Both the position numbers and the translations under genes were made by a program. Shown here one piece after another: positions 1 to 7,581 of a stretch of 64,000 nt of DNA. The notes beneath the pieces were generated by a model. The model saw nothing but the letters and a program-made list of their open reading frames with translations, was not told the DNA's origin and did not search any database. The stretch is from assembly GCF_022829635.1 (NCBI RefSeq), contig NZ_JAKSYO010000040.1, positions 1 to 64,000 on the forward strand. Direction: 5' to 3'. Origin of the DNA: Methylobacterium sp. E-066 (GTDB lineage: Bacteria; Pseudomonadota; Alphaproteobacteria; Rhizobiales; Beijerinckiaceae). Each line of letters starts with the position of its first letter. Position 1 is the first letter of the stretch.

Positions 1-126
1 GTCGAACGCTTCTTCAGCAAGATCAAGCACTTCCGCGCCGTCGCCACCCGCTACGACAAGGATCCCGACAACTTTCTTGCCAGCGTCAAACTCGCCGCCC
101 TCCGGGTCTGGCTGCGAACTTTATGA
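1..126 (+). CDS. IS5-family transposase, C-terminal end (cut by window edge)
   Basis: The first 41 codons of the window are open and end in TGA at 124-126. The peptide begins VERFFSKIKHFRAVATRYDK, which is the usual C-terminal stretch of IS5/IS427-group DDE transposases: the catalytic Glu lies in the VERFF block, followed by the K-x(3)-R-x(3)-RYDK segment. The rest of the element lies left of the window, so I cannot say whether it is intact. The right end of the element is probably within the 20 or so bases after the stop, but the matching terminal inverted repeat is not visible. Confidence 0.75.
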   Translation, partial: VERFFSKIKHFRAVATRYDKDPDNFLASVKLAALRVWLRTL

Positions 127-147
127 GTCCGCGACCTAGACAACACG

Positions 148-852
148 TCAGAAGCGCTCGACCCAGGGGCGCAGCTCCAGTTCCGAGGTCCAGGCGCTGC
201 GATCCTGGCGCAGCAGGTCGCGATAGGCGCGGGCGATGGCGTCCGGGTCGAGATGGCTGTCCGGGGAATCCGCCGGCTCGCCGCCCCTTGCCGGGTTCCG
301 GATGGCGCCGTCGATCACCACGTGGGCGACGTGGATGCCCTGCGGCTGCAATTCGCGGGCGAGGCTCTGGCCGAGGCCGCGCAGGGCGAACTTGCCCATG
401 GCGAAGGGCGCCGAGCCGGCAAAGCCCTTCACGCTCGCCGAGGCGCCGGTGAGCAGAATCGCCCCATGCCGGTGCGGCAGCATCCGACGCGCCGCCGCCT
501 GCGCCACCAGGAAGCCGCCATAGGCCGACACCATCAGGGACTGTGCGACGGCTGCCGGATCGAGATCGACGACCGGCCCGCGCAGCCGGCCGCTGGCGTT
601 GTAAACCACCACGTCGGGCGATCCGCCCAAGGCCGGCTCCAGCCGGGCGAACAGGGCTTCGACCTCGCTCGGATCGCTCGCGTCGCAGGCATGGACTACG
701 GCGCCGGTCTCGGCGGCCAACGCGGCGAGCTTATCGACGTTGCGGGCGGCCAGCCCGACCTTCAGCCCGTCCGCCGCCAGGAGCCGAGCGAGCGAGGCGC
801 TGAGGCCGGAACCGGCGCCGACGATCAGGGCGCGTGCATAAGTCGGTGTCAT
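148..852 (-). CDS. SDR-family oxidoreductase-like protein with Phe at the catalytic Tyr position
   Basis: Short-chain dehydrogenase/reductase fold, 234 aa from the ATG at 852; a longer upstream reading is only the shadow of tadA. The N-terminal Rossmann motif is [11 protein letters not shown], a variant of TGxxxGxG, and the usual NNAG becomes YNASG. Strand beta-5 ends in LTGAS, supplying the catalytic Ser. The YxxxK motif reads FAMGK, so the catalytic Tyr is replaced by Phe while the Lys is kept. Family members with this change may bind nucleotide without standard oxidoreductase chemistry; that is inference. The substrate is unknown. It is transcribed on the same strand as tadA upstream, with a 58 bp gap. 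Confidence 0.8.
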   Translation of the reverse strand: MTPTYARALIVGAGSGLSASLARLLAADGLKVGLAARNVDKLAALAAETGAVVHACDASDPSEVEALFARLEPALGGSPDVVVYNASGRLRGPVVDLDPAAVAQSLMVSAYGGFLVAQAAARRMLPHRHGAILLTGASASVKGFAGSAPFAMGKFALRGLGQSLARELQPQGIHVAHVVIDGAIRNPARGGEPADSPDSHLDPDAIARAYRDLLRQDRSAWTSELELRPWVERF

Positions 853-910
853 GGGCGGACGCTCCGTTCGATCCTGCGAGGATGCCCCGAAGCCGCGCGT
901 GTTCAAGCTC

Positions 911-1402
911 TCAGTCGCGGCGTTCGGCGAAGAATTCGCGCAGCAGTCCGGCCGCCTCGATCTCGCGGAAGCCGCCATAGACCTCCGGCGCGTGGTGGCA
1001 GGTCGACTGGTTGAAGACCCGAGGCCCATGCTCGACGCCGCCGCCCTTGGGATCGGCCGCGCCGTAGTAGAGCCGCCGGACCCGGGCGAAGGAGATCGCG
1101 CCGGCACACATCGGGCACGGCTCCAGGGTGACATAGAGATCGCAGCCGGTCAGCCGCTCGTCGCCGATGGCCGCGCAGGCGGCGCGGATCGCCAGGATCT
1201 CGGCATGGGCGGTCGGGTCGTGGAGCGCCCGCGGCCGGTTATGGGCTACCGCCAGCACCACGCCGTCGCGGACCACCACTGCCCCGACCGGCACCTCACC
1301 GACTGCGGCGGCCGCGCGCGCCGCCGCGAAGGCGCGGTCGAACGCCCCCGACGATTCATGCTGAGCTTGTTGGATCGGATCGGCCGCCACGGTGTTTATC
1401 AC
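911..1402 (-). CDS. tadA: tRNA-specific adenosine deaminase TadA
   Basis: Zinc-dependent deaminase that converts the wobble A34 of tRNA-Arg(ACG) to inosine in the cytosol; TadA is normally essential. The sequence shows the HAE motif (His66, Glu68) and PCPMC (Cys96, Cys99), the zinc ligands and proton shuttle of the cytidine-deaminase fold. At 163 aa it matches TadA length. The start used is GTG at 1402; an internal GTG at 1390 is also possible, so the N-terminus is uncertain by a few residues. A related guanine or cytosine deaminase cannot be fully excluded, but the [12 protein letters not shown] region after the zinc site fits TadA. The gene is divergent from the CsbD gene. Confidence 0.85.
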   Translation of the reverse strand: MINTVAADPIQQAQHESSGAFDRAFAAARAAAAVGEVPVGAVVVRDGVVLAVAHNRPRALHDPTAHAEILAIRAACAAIGDERLTGCDLYVTLEPCPMCAGAISFARVRRLYYGAADPKGGGVEHGPRVFNQSTCHHAPEVYGGFREIEAAGLLREFFAERRD

Positions 1403-1463
1403 CCCATCGCCGGGACAGGCAGCACCCGGCGCCGGAGACTGATCCAGGGCAATGTTAATGCCT

Positions 1464-1489
1464 GGAACATTCCCCGCATCGCCATCGTT
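1464..1489 (+). promoter_or_regulatory. EcfG-type general stress promoter upstream of the CsbD gene
   Basis: GGAAC at 1464-1468 is separated by exactly 17 bases from CGTT at 1486-1489. This is the consensus (GGAAC-N16/17-CGTT) recognised by the alphaproteobacterial general stress sigma factor EcfG under PhyR/NepR control. It lies about 50 bases before the start of a CsbD-family stress protein, the kind of gene this regulon contains. Confidence 0.7.
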
Positions 1490-1540
1490 GCCAGTTCGAT
1501 TGCGGCGCCGCCGCGAGATGATTGGACGGAAGGAAACGCC

Positions 1541-1732
1541 ATGAGCAGCACCACCGACAAGATCAAGGGCGCCGCCAACGAGGCCCTCGGCAAGGCCAAG
1601 CAGGGCCTCGGCGACGTGACCAACAACGACAAGCTGAAGGCCGAGGGTGCCGCGCAGGAGCTCAAGGGCAAGGCGCAGGGCACCGTGGGCGACGCCAAGA
1701 GCGCCGTGAAGTCGGCGACCGACAAGCTCTGA
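1541..1732 (+). CDS. CsbD-family stress protein
   Basis: A 63-residue hydrophilic, Lys/Ala/Gly-rich protein of the CsbD family (Pfam CsbD), starting [20 protein letters not shown]. Two KGxAxExxGKxKxxxG-like repeats are visible (residues about 8-22 and 32-46). The family is induced by general stress in many bacteria, and its molecular activity is unknown. An AAGGAA ribosome binding site sits 7 bases before the ATG. The EcfG-type promoter at 1464-1489 suggests sigma-EcfG control. Confidence 0.88.
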   Translation: MSSTTDKIKGAANEALGKAKQGLGDVTNNDKLKAEGAAQELKGKAQGTVGDAKSAVKSATDKL

Positions 1733-1809
1733 GTTCCAGCGTCTGACCGGATCGGGATCCGCCCGCGGCGGGTTCCGATCCCGAACCGCGTGACTTTCGT
1801 GAGGTTGCC

Positions 1810-1986
1810 ATGATCGGTTGGGCTATCACGTTTCTCGTCGTCGCTCTCGTGGCGGCGCTCCTGGGCTTCGGCGGCATCGCCGGTACCGCCATCGAGGCAG
1901 CCAAGATCGTGTTCTTCGTGGCGATCGCCCTGTTCCTCGTCTCCGCCGTGTTCGGCGTGATGCGCGGGCGCTCCCCCAGGCTCTGA
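1810..1986 (+). CDS. DUF1328 small membrane protein (YtjA-like)
   Basis: A 58-residue protein with two hydrophobic segments, about residues 4-26 and 32-52, joined by a short EAAK turn and ending in a basic tail MRGRSPRL. This is the layout of DUF1328/YtjA small inner-membrane proteins, often found next to stress genes. The ATG follows GTGAGG at a suitable distance. It lies 77 bases after the CsbD gene on the same strand, so the two may share the EcfG-type promoter. Function is unknown. Confidence 0.85.
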   Translation: MIGWAITFLVVALVAALLGFGGIAGTAIEAAKIVFFVAIALFLVSAVFGVMRGRSPRL

Positions 1987-2117
1987 CGACGCGCCTGACG
2001 GCGTAGGATCGGGGGCGGTCCATTCGGGCCGCCCCGTTTTGTTGGGCTGAGCGCATATTCCTTTGCCGCGGCTCAACCCGTCTCGCCTGTCCGGGCCGGC
2101 TCTGGTAAGGCCGGCGC

Positions 2118-3992
2118 ATGAGTGACTTACCGAAAGACGATGTCCCGGGGGCGCCCGCCCAGCCGGACACCGAGACCACGCGAACCGAGCGCTGGAAGCC
2201 CGCCACCGATGTGGGCAGCGAATCCGAGACGAAGCCCGAAGATTCTTCCGCGGCGAGCCCCCCGCGGAAGGCGGCGGCCGAGCCGGTCGCAGACGAGCCC
2301 GACACCCCGACCCCGCCGGGCGAGCGCATCGCCAAGGCGATGGCCCGGGCCGGCATCGCCTCCCGGCGTGACGCCGAGGCGATGATTCTTGCCGGGCGCG
2401 TCAGCGTGAACGGCGAGACTCTGACCTCGCCGGCCCGCAACGTCACCGACGACGACACGATCCTGATCGACGGCGAGCGCATGCCGGCGCGCGAGCGCAG
2501 CCGCCTGTGGATCTTCCACAAGCCGCGCGGCCTCGTGACCACCGCCCGCGACCCGGAAGGCCGCCAGACGGTCTTCGAGGTCCTGCCCGAGGACCTGCCC
2601 CGGGTGGTCGCGGTCGGCCGGCTCGACATCAACACCGAGGGGCTTCTGCTCCTCACCAACGACGGCGGTCTCGCCAAGGTGATCGCCCATCCCGATACCG
2701 GTTGGCTGCGCCGCTACCGCGTCCGTGCTCACGGCGACACCGATCAGGCCCAACTCGACACCCTCGCCAAGGGCGTGACCATCGACGGAATGGAGTACGG
2801 CCCGGTCGAGGCGACCCTGGACCGGGTGCAGGGCGACAATCTCTGGCTGACGCTCGGGCTGCGCGAAGGCAAGAACCGCGAGGTCAAGCGCATCCTCGAG
2901 CATCTCGGCCTGTCGGTGAACCGCCTGATCCGGCTGTCCTTCGGCCCGTTCCAGCTCGGCGATCTTGAAGTCGGCCTGGTCGAGGAGGTGCGCATGCGCG
3001 TCCTCAAGGACCAGCTCGGCAAGGCCCTGGCCGAGCAGGCCGGGGTCGATTTCGAGAGCCCGGTGCGCGAGCCGATCGGCGCTTTCGGAAGCCCCAAGAA
3101 GGCCGAGAAGTCCGAGCGGGCGCCGTCCGCCGGCCGCAACGCCGCGCGCCCCGCGCCGGCGCCCCGGGTCTCCACCGGCGGGGCCGGGTCCGGCCCGCGC
3201 AAGTCGGCCTGGCGGGCCGACGAGGATTCCGGCAAGCCGCACGCCGCCCGCGTCCCGCGCCGGGGCGCGGATCCGCGCGCGTCGCAGGCGGCCGCGGCCG
3301 AGCGCGGCCATGAGCGGGTCGGGTCGTTCCAGAAGGGCGATCGCCGGGTCGTGGTCGAGCGCCTGTCGGCGAGCCCGGCCGCGCCGGCCGTGGAAGAGAA
3401 GCCGCGCCGCCGCTACGCCGACCGCGGCGCACCCGAGGGCGGTCAGCGGAGTTCCGCGGGCCGTCCGGATCGCGAGAGCTGGGGCAACCGCGGACCGTCG
3501 CCGCGGGGCGACCGGGGCGCGGGTGACCGTCCGAGCTACGGCGACCGTTCGGGGCCGCGCGAATCAGCCCGGGGGGCGTCCGGCCCGCGGGACGATGCAC
3601 GCCGGGACGACCGCCGTGACGCCCGGCCGGGCGGACGCGGAGATCGGCCCTACGGCGCTGGATCCGGCGAGGGTGCACCGCGCGGCCAGAGCGGTTTTCG
3701 CGGTGAGCGGTCCGGCGAAGGCGCGCCGCGCGGCCAGAGTGGCTTCCGCGGCGAGCGGTCCGGCCCCGGGGGCAAGCCGGCCTTCGGCGGTCCGAAGCCC
3801 GGCGGCGGAGCGCGTCCCGGCGGCAGGCCCGGTGGTTTTGCCGGCAAGAGCGCCGGCGGCTTCGCTGGGAAAGGTCCCGGAGCCAAGCCGGGTGGCCGTC
3901 CAGGCGGCTTCAAGGGTGGCGGTAAGCCCGGCGGCGCGAGACCCAGCGGCGGCGGTGGTGGCGGCGGTGGGCGTCCGCCGCGCGGTCGATGA
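2118..3992 (+). CDS. rluB: rRNA pseudouridine synthase, RluB/RsuA type, with long RGG-like disordered tail
   Basis: Isomerises a uridine in rRNA to pseudouridine; RluB acts on 23S U2605 in E. coli, but the exact target here is inferred. Residues about 1-65 are acidic and low complexity. An S4 RNA-binding domain follows (about 67-118, GERIAKAMARAGIASRR). The catalytic domain carries the GRLD signature with Asp170 and ends near residue 310. Residues about 320-624 are extremely rich in Gly, Arg, Pro and Ser, including two exact-frame copies of a 16-residue repeat. Family members are normally 240-350 aa, so nearly half of this protein is an added disordered tail. Its stop overlaps the rsmD start (ATGA), making an rRNA-modification pair. 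Confidence 0.9.
   Translation: MSDLPKDDVPGAPAQPDTETTRTERWKPATDVGSESETKPEDSSAASPPRKAAAEPVADEPDTPTPPGERIAKAMARAGIASRRDAEAMILAGRVSVNGETLTSPARNVTDDDTILIDGERMPARERSRLWIFHKPRGLVTTARDPEGRQTVFEVLPEDLPRVVAVGRLDINTEGLLLLTNDGGLAKVIAHPDTGWLRRYRVRAHGDTDQAQLDTLAKGVTIDGMEYGPVEATLDRVQGDNLWLTLGLREGKNREVKRILEHLGLSVNRLIRLSFGPFQLGDLEVGLVEEVRMRVLKDQLGKALAEQAGVDFESPVREPIGAFGSPKKAEKSERAPSAGRNAARPAPAPRVSTGGAGSGPRKSAWRADEDSGKPHAARVPRRGADPRASQAAAAERGHERVGSFQKGDRRVVVERLSASPAAPAVEEKPRRRYADRGAPEGGQRSSAGRPDRESWGNRGPSPRGDRGAGDRPSYGDRSGPRESARGASGPRDDARRDDRRDARPGGRGDRPYGAGSGEGAPRGQSGFRGERSGEGAPRGQSGFRGERSGPGGKPAFGGPKPGGGARPGGRPGGFAGKSAGGFAGKGPGAKPGGRPGGFKGGGKPGGARPSGGGGGGGGRPPRGR
3666..3761 (+). repeat. Two tandem 48-bp units inside the RluB tail
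   Basis: Bases 3666-3713 and 3714-3761 are near-identical direct repeats in frame, each encoding GEGAPRGQSGFRGERS. Most of the differences are at third positions. This indicates a duplication now drifting, within an RGG-like low-complexity region. Confidence 0.85.
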
Positions 3993-4546
3993 GGATCGTC
4001 GGCGGCGCCTGGCGCGGCCGGAAGCTCGCGACCCCGCGCACCGACGCGATCCGGCCGACGTCGGACCGGCTTCGTGAGTCGCTGTTCAACGTGCTGACGC
4101 ACGCCTATGACGAAGTTGTTACCGGCGCGCGGGTCCTCGACCTGTTCGCCGGCACCGGCGCCCTGGGTTTTGAGGCCCTGTCGCGGGGTGCCGCCTATGC
4201 CCTCCTTGTCGATGAGGGCGCCGAGGCGCGCGCGGTGATTCGCTCCAATATCGAGGCGTTCGGCGCCGAGGGCGTGACCCGGCTGTTCCGCCGCGACGCG
4301 ACGCGCCTCGGGCCGGCCGGCACCACGGCGCCGTTCTCCCTGGTCTTCTGCGATCCGCCCTACAATCGCGGGCTGGCGCCCCTGGCGCTGGCGAGCGCGG
4401 CCGAAGGGGGGTGGCTGGCGCCGGGCACCCTGGCGGTGGTGGAGGAGGCCGAGGGCGTGCAACTCGCCTGGCCCGAGGGCTTTACCCCGCTGGAGCGGCG
4501 CGTCTACGGCGACACTGCGGTGGCGGTGGCGCGCTTCGCAGGCTGA
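3989..4546 (+). CDS. rsmD: 16S rRNA (guanine966-N2)-methyltransferase RsmD
   Basis: SAM-dependent methyltransferase that makes m2G966 in 16S rRNA of the assembled 30S subunit. At 185 aa it matches the family. Motif I is DLFAGTGALG (residues 51-60), and the catalytic motif IV DPPY is at 122-125. The N-terminus MRIVGGAWRGRKLATP is typical for RsmD. The start codon overlaps the stop of the pseudouridine synthase gene, so translation is probably coupled. Confidence 0.93.
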   Translation: MRIVGGAWRGRKLATPRTDAIRPTSDRLRESLFNVLTHAYDEVVTGARVLDLFAGTGALGFEALSRGAAYALLVDEGAEARAVIRSNIEAFGAEGVTRLFRRDATRLGPAGTTAPFSLVFCDPPYNRGLAPLALASAAEGGWLAPGTLAVVEEAEGVQLAWPEGFTPLERRVYGDTAVAVARFAG

Positions 4547-4553
4547 ACGGGGT

Positions 4554-4907
4554 TCACGGCGTCTCGTCCATTCCGACTTCCGGCCCGACATGGATCGCGA
4601 GCCAGATCGTCGGCGAATCGGTGCGCTCGACCCGGTGACGGCGATGGGGCTCGATCAGGACCGTGTCGCCAGCGGTGAGCCGGCGCGGTGTCGGCTCGTC
4701 GGCGAAGCGCAAATTGGCGGATCCGGCCAGCACCGCCACCCATTCTGCCTGCGGCTGGTCATAGTGAAAGCCCGGCGGGCTCGCCTGCCCGGTCGAGACG
4801 ATGCGCTCGATCCGCAGGCCCGGCGCCGCATACAGCACCGTGACGATCTCCTCGGACGCGTCGAGGGCGAGATCGGCGAACAGGTTCGTCAGCAGTGTCG
4901 CGGCCAT
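4554..4907 (-). CDS. Small cupin-domain protein
   Basis: A 117-residue single-domain cupin. The two cupin motifs are recognisable as HYDQPQAEWVAVLAG (about 48-62) and GDTVLIEPHRRHRVE (about 80-94), with His and Glu positions for a metal. The family covers mannose-6-phosphate isomerase-like and sugar- or ligand-binding proteins, and nothing here fixes a substrate. The gene converges on rsmD with a 7-base gap. Confidence 0.8.
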   Translation of the reverse strand: MAATLLTNLFADLALDASEEIVTVLYAAPGLRIERIVSTGQASPPGFHYDQPQAEWVAVLAGSANLRFADEPTPRRLTAGDTVLIEPHRRHRVERTDSPTIWLAIHVGPEVGMDETP

Positions 4908-4986
4908 CGCCGGCGTCTCCCGAATCCGGTTCGCGAGACGCGGTGGGCTGTTTGGCGGAGCCGGTCAACCGGCCCCAGCGACCGTC

Positions 4987-5436
4987 TCAGGCCGACGGTG
5001 CGGCAGCGCCGTTGGTCGCGGACCGCTGCTGCGCGGCGATGTCGGCGGTGCCGTGGCCGATCCGGGCCGCGGACTTCACCAGCGCGATCACGTCCCGGCG
5101 CATCTGGTCGTCGGTGATCTGGTTGTAGGCGCGAAGCAGTTCCACAGCTCCGGCGACCCGGAGCAGCGCCGGGCCGTTCTCGGTGGCGGCCTCGGGCTCG
5201 GGCTCGAAGAAGCTCGCCACCGGCACGCCGAGCCGCTCGGCGATCGCCTGGAGGCGCCCGGCGCCGACGCGGTTCTTGCCGGTCTCGTACTTCTGAACCT
5301 GCTGGAAGCTGACGCCCAAAGCGCTCGCGAGGGCGGATTGGCTCAGCCCGTTGGCCGCGCGCAGGAACGCGATGCGGCTGCCGACCCCGTGATCGATGGC
5401 CGTGGTCTGCTTCGGCTTGGGGGTGGGGTTGGACAT
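4987..5436 (-). CDS. XRE-family transcriptional regulator, PraR-like
   Basis: A 149-residue DNA-binding protein. The HTH_3 domain spans about residues 18-72, with SQSALASALGVSFQQVQKYE forming the helix-turn-helix. This form is very close to the PraR-type regulators of rhizobia, which control quorum sensing and biofilm genes; assignment to PraR itself is inference. The C-terminal part (about 85-149) is alpha-helical and ends in an Ala-rich tail. The ATG at 5436 is chosen because the upstream extension reads as non-coding. A long leader of over 400 bases precedes it. Confidence 0.85.
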   Translation of the reverse strand: MSNPTPKPKQTTAIDHGVGSRIAFLRAANGLSQSALASALGVSFQQVQKYETGKNRVGAGRLQAIAERLGVPVASFFEPEPEAATENGPALLRVAGAVELLRAYNQITDDQMRRDVIALVKSAARIGHGTADIAAQQRSATNGAAAPSA

Positions 5437-5867
5437 GGTTGGAAGTCCGAACTTCTTCAGGTTGCGCAGACGTGGTCGTGCGGACCCTGGCCGACGCTCA
5501 CAACCGACAGGTGCAACATCACGCGGCCAAGGTCCAGACGTGACGCCTGTTAGTGCCACAGTGCAGCCCAGTGTGCAACGAATGGTCACGCTTGCATGAT
5601 CATGCAGGGCGAACATAGCCGCCTGAGTTTCGCGTTCGCGCCAAGGCGATCGGCACACAGATCGCCGGCGGATCAATTTTGACGGTCGGTACTACGCAGG
5701 CCGGGACTTTCCGGCAACGATCGCGTTCGCACGATTGCCTGCTGCACAAATGATTCGGCCTCGCCTGGACTTTCGAACCTCGGATCGATCCTGATCTGAT
5801 CCGCACGGAGTCTTTCCGATGTCGAGGCTTGCCGATGCCGAGTCCTGCCGGTGCGGAGGCTTGCCGA
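5437..5867. other. 431-bp intergenic region upstream of the PraR-like gene
   Basis: No convincing gene on either strand; short open frames lack ribosome sites and protein-like composition. It holds a perfect 14-bp palindrome at 5593-5606. Near 5823-5870 two copies of GAGGCTTGCCGAT about 37 bases apart form a short direct repeat. It is the promoter region of the regulator ending at 4987 and the downstream flank of the hydrolase gene ending at 5868. Confidence 0.6.
5593..5606. promoter_or_regulatory. Perfect palindrome upstream of the XRE regulator
   Basis: TGCATGATCATGCA is a perfect 14-bp dyad about 157 bases upstream of the PraR-like start codon, in the most AT-rich part of the gap. It could be an autoregulatory operator, but no second copy was found to support this. 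Confidence 0.3.
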
Positions 5868-6812
5868 TCAGGCGGCGGGGCCGAGCCAGTCGGTGACGAT
5901 GCGGAGTTGCGCGTCGTCGAGCAGCGCGGGGGCGTGGCCGCAATCGGGGATCTCGATCCGCTGGGTGGGCGGGCCGCGCCGGGTCATCTCGTCGGCGGTG
6001 GAGGCGAGGAGCAGTTCCGAGTGCGCGCCGCGCAGCAGCAGAACCGGGCAGGTGATCGCGTCCCAGTCGCGCCACATGCTGACGCTGTAGACCCGCCCCG
6101 GCCGGAAGGCGTCGCCGATGCCCGGATCGTAGTGCGGGCGCCAGCCGCCATTGGGCTCCGGGAAGAAGCTGTGCTTGGCGATGTGGCGCCACTGCTCGTC
6201 CGTGAGCGGCCCGAAGGCCGACAGCACCGTCCGGAGACGCGACTCGCCGGAGGCCAGGTTGTGGTGCAGCCGCGGGGCGTCGCGCAGCCGCGTCCCGATA
6301 TGGCGGATCGGCGCCCAGGGCAGGAACGGTCCGATGTCGTTGATGACCATCCGGCGGATCGGCGTGTTGGCCGAGGCTGCCAGCACCATGCCGGTGAGGC
6401 CGCCGAGCGAGGTGCCGACCCAGTCGATCTTGCCGCTGATCCGCAGGTGCCCGATCAGGGCCGCCATATCGGCGGCATACTGGGGCAGGCCGTAGAGTTC
6501 CGGGTCCTTGAGCCAGCCGCTCAAGCCCCGCCCGGGCAGATCGGGGCAGACGACCCGGTAGCCCATCTTGGCCAGCTTGTATCCGAGCGGATCGAAATCC
6601 CGGCCCTGCCGGCTCAGGCCGTGGACGCAGACGACGACGTGGGGGCTGTCCGGATCGCCCCATTCGACATAGGCGATGCGGTGGAAGTCATGCGGCGCGT
6701 AGGCGGCGAAATGGCCGGTCCGGAACGGCACGTCGGCGCGGCTGAGATCGTCCAGGCGCGGCATCGGCTCCGGTGCGGACTCCGCGACCCGCTCAGCGGA
6801 GAGCGCGGTCAC
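5868..6812 (-). CDS. Alpha/beta-fold hydrolase, coupled to phasin
   Basis: A 314-residue alpha/beta hydrolase. The oxyanion region is VCVHGLSRQGRDF, the nucleophile elbow is GTSLGG (Ser within GxSxG) and the catalytic His lies in IPDCGHAP near the C-terminus, so the triad is complete. The start chosen is GTG at 6812 because its GTGA overlaps the stop of the phasin gene; an ATG at 6764 is an alternative. There is no signal peptide, so it is cytosolic. Close sequence types are annotated only as alpha/beta hydrolases. The coupling with a phasin suggests, but does not show, action on polyhydroxyalkanoate or its oligomers. Confidence 0.85.
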   Translation of the reverse strand: MTALSAERVAESAPEPMPRLDDLSRADVPFRTGHFAAYAPHDFHRIAYVEWGDPDSPHVVVCVHGLSRQGRDFDPLGYKLAKMGYRVVCPDLPGRGLSGWLKDPELYGLPQYAADMAALIGHLRISGKIDWVGTSLGGLTGMVLAASANTPIRRMVINDIGPFLPWAPIRHIGTRLRDAPRLHHNLASGESRLRTVLSAFGPLTDEQWRHIAKHSFFPEPNGGWRPHYDPGIGDAFRPGRVYSVSMWRDWDAITCPVLLLRGAHSELLLASTADEMTRRGPPTQRIEIPDCGHAPALLDDAQLRIVTDWLGPAA

Positions 6813-7348
6813 GGGGTTTCCGTGCGGGCAGCGGCCTCGCGGGCGAGACGGCTGGTGGTCTGGTGGAGGTCGACCATCTGGTCGGTCAGGCGGCGCGACT
6901 GCTCCTGCATGAAGGTGACGTGCAAGGCCGCCACCTCGCGGGCGTCGGCCGCCTTCGTCAGGCGTTCGGCGAAGTCCAGGGAGGCGCGGACATTGGTGTC
7001 GGAGGCGATCAGCATCCGGTGCCCGATCTCGCGCATCGCCGCCATGGTGTGTCCGGCATTGTCCTCGAACGCGTTGTAGAGCCGCGCGCCGACGGCGTCC
7101 CACTGCTCGCGCATCTTGCGGGCGCCGGCGACATTGCTGTCGGAGAGCTGATGCGCCGTCTCGCGGCTTGAGCCCATCACCGAGCGCCAGCCGTCGAAGC
7201 TCTGCGCCAGGGAGGTCTCGAAGGCGTTCAACGCCATCTCGCCGGCTTCGGCGAAGTGTTCATAGGCTTCGCGGACCCGCGCCAGGCTGCCCTCGGCGAT
7301 CTCGCGTCCAGCCTGTGGCGGGACCATCGGCAGGTTGTCGTCCTTCAC
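6809..7348 (-). CDS. Phasin-family protein
   Basis: A 179-residue all-helical protein with the phasin domain over about residues 25-165 (AYEHFAEAGEMALNAFETSL, then long amphipathic helices). Phasins coat polyhydroxyalkanoate granules and control their number and size. The start used is GTG at 7348, preceded by GGGAGAGG five bases upstream; an ATG at 7384 lacks such a site. The stop overlaps the GTG of the hydrolase gene by the GTGA arrangement, giving a two-gene operon. Confidence 0.88.
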   Translation of the reverse strand: MKDDNLPMVPPQAGREIAEGSLARVREAYEHFAEAGEMALNAFETSLAQSFDGWRSVMGSSRETAHQLSDSNVAGARKMREQWDAVGARLYNAFEDNAGHTMAAMREIGHRMLIASDTNVRASLDFAERLTKAADAREVAALHVTFMQEQSRRLTDQMVDLHQTTSRLAREAAARTETP

Positions 7349-7581
7349 AAGCCTCTCCCGCGCGTCGAACGTCCTCAACCGCATTCCGCCAGGGCGGCTC
7401 CGTCGTCAACCGCCGCCGCGTGACAGAGCCTGGATCGTCTCGACAGGTTTCGACATCCGTGCGGCGGTGTGATGACCGAGCCCGCCTGTAACCGGCGCGC
7501 CGATTGACAGTCCGGAGGGACGCGACGTCATCTCAGGGCCGAGCGCACGCCACGCCAGCCGCCCGATCAGAAGGCACACCG

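Noticed and set aside
3666-3761. Tandem repeats considered as a CRISPR or minisatellite
   Set aside because: Only two in-frame units with no spacers, inside a coding region.
3650-4591. A minus-strand proline-rich frame opposite the RluB tail
   Set aside because: Its proline runs are the reverse complement of glycine codons; it has no start context and overlaps two real genes.
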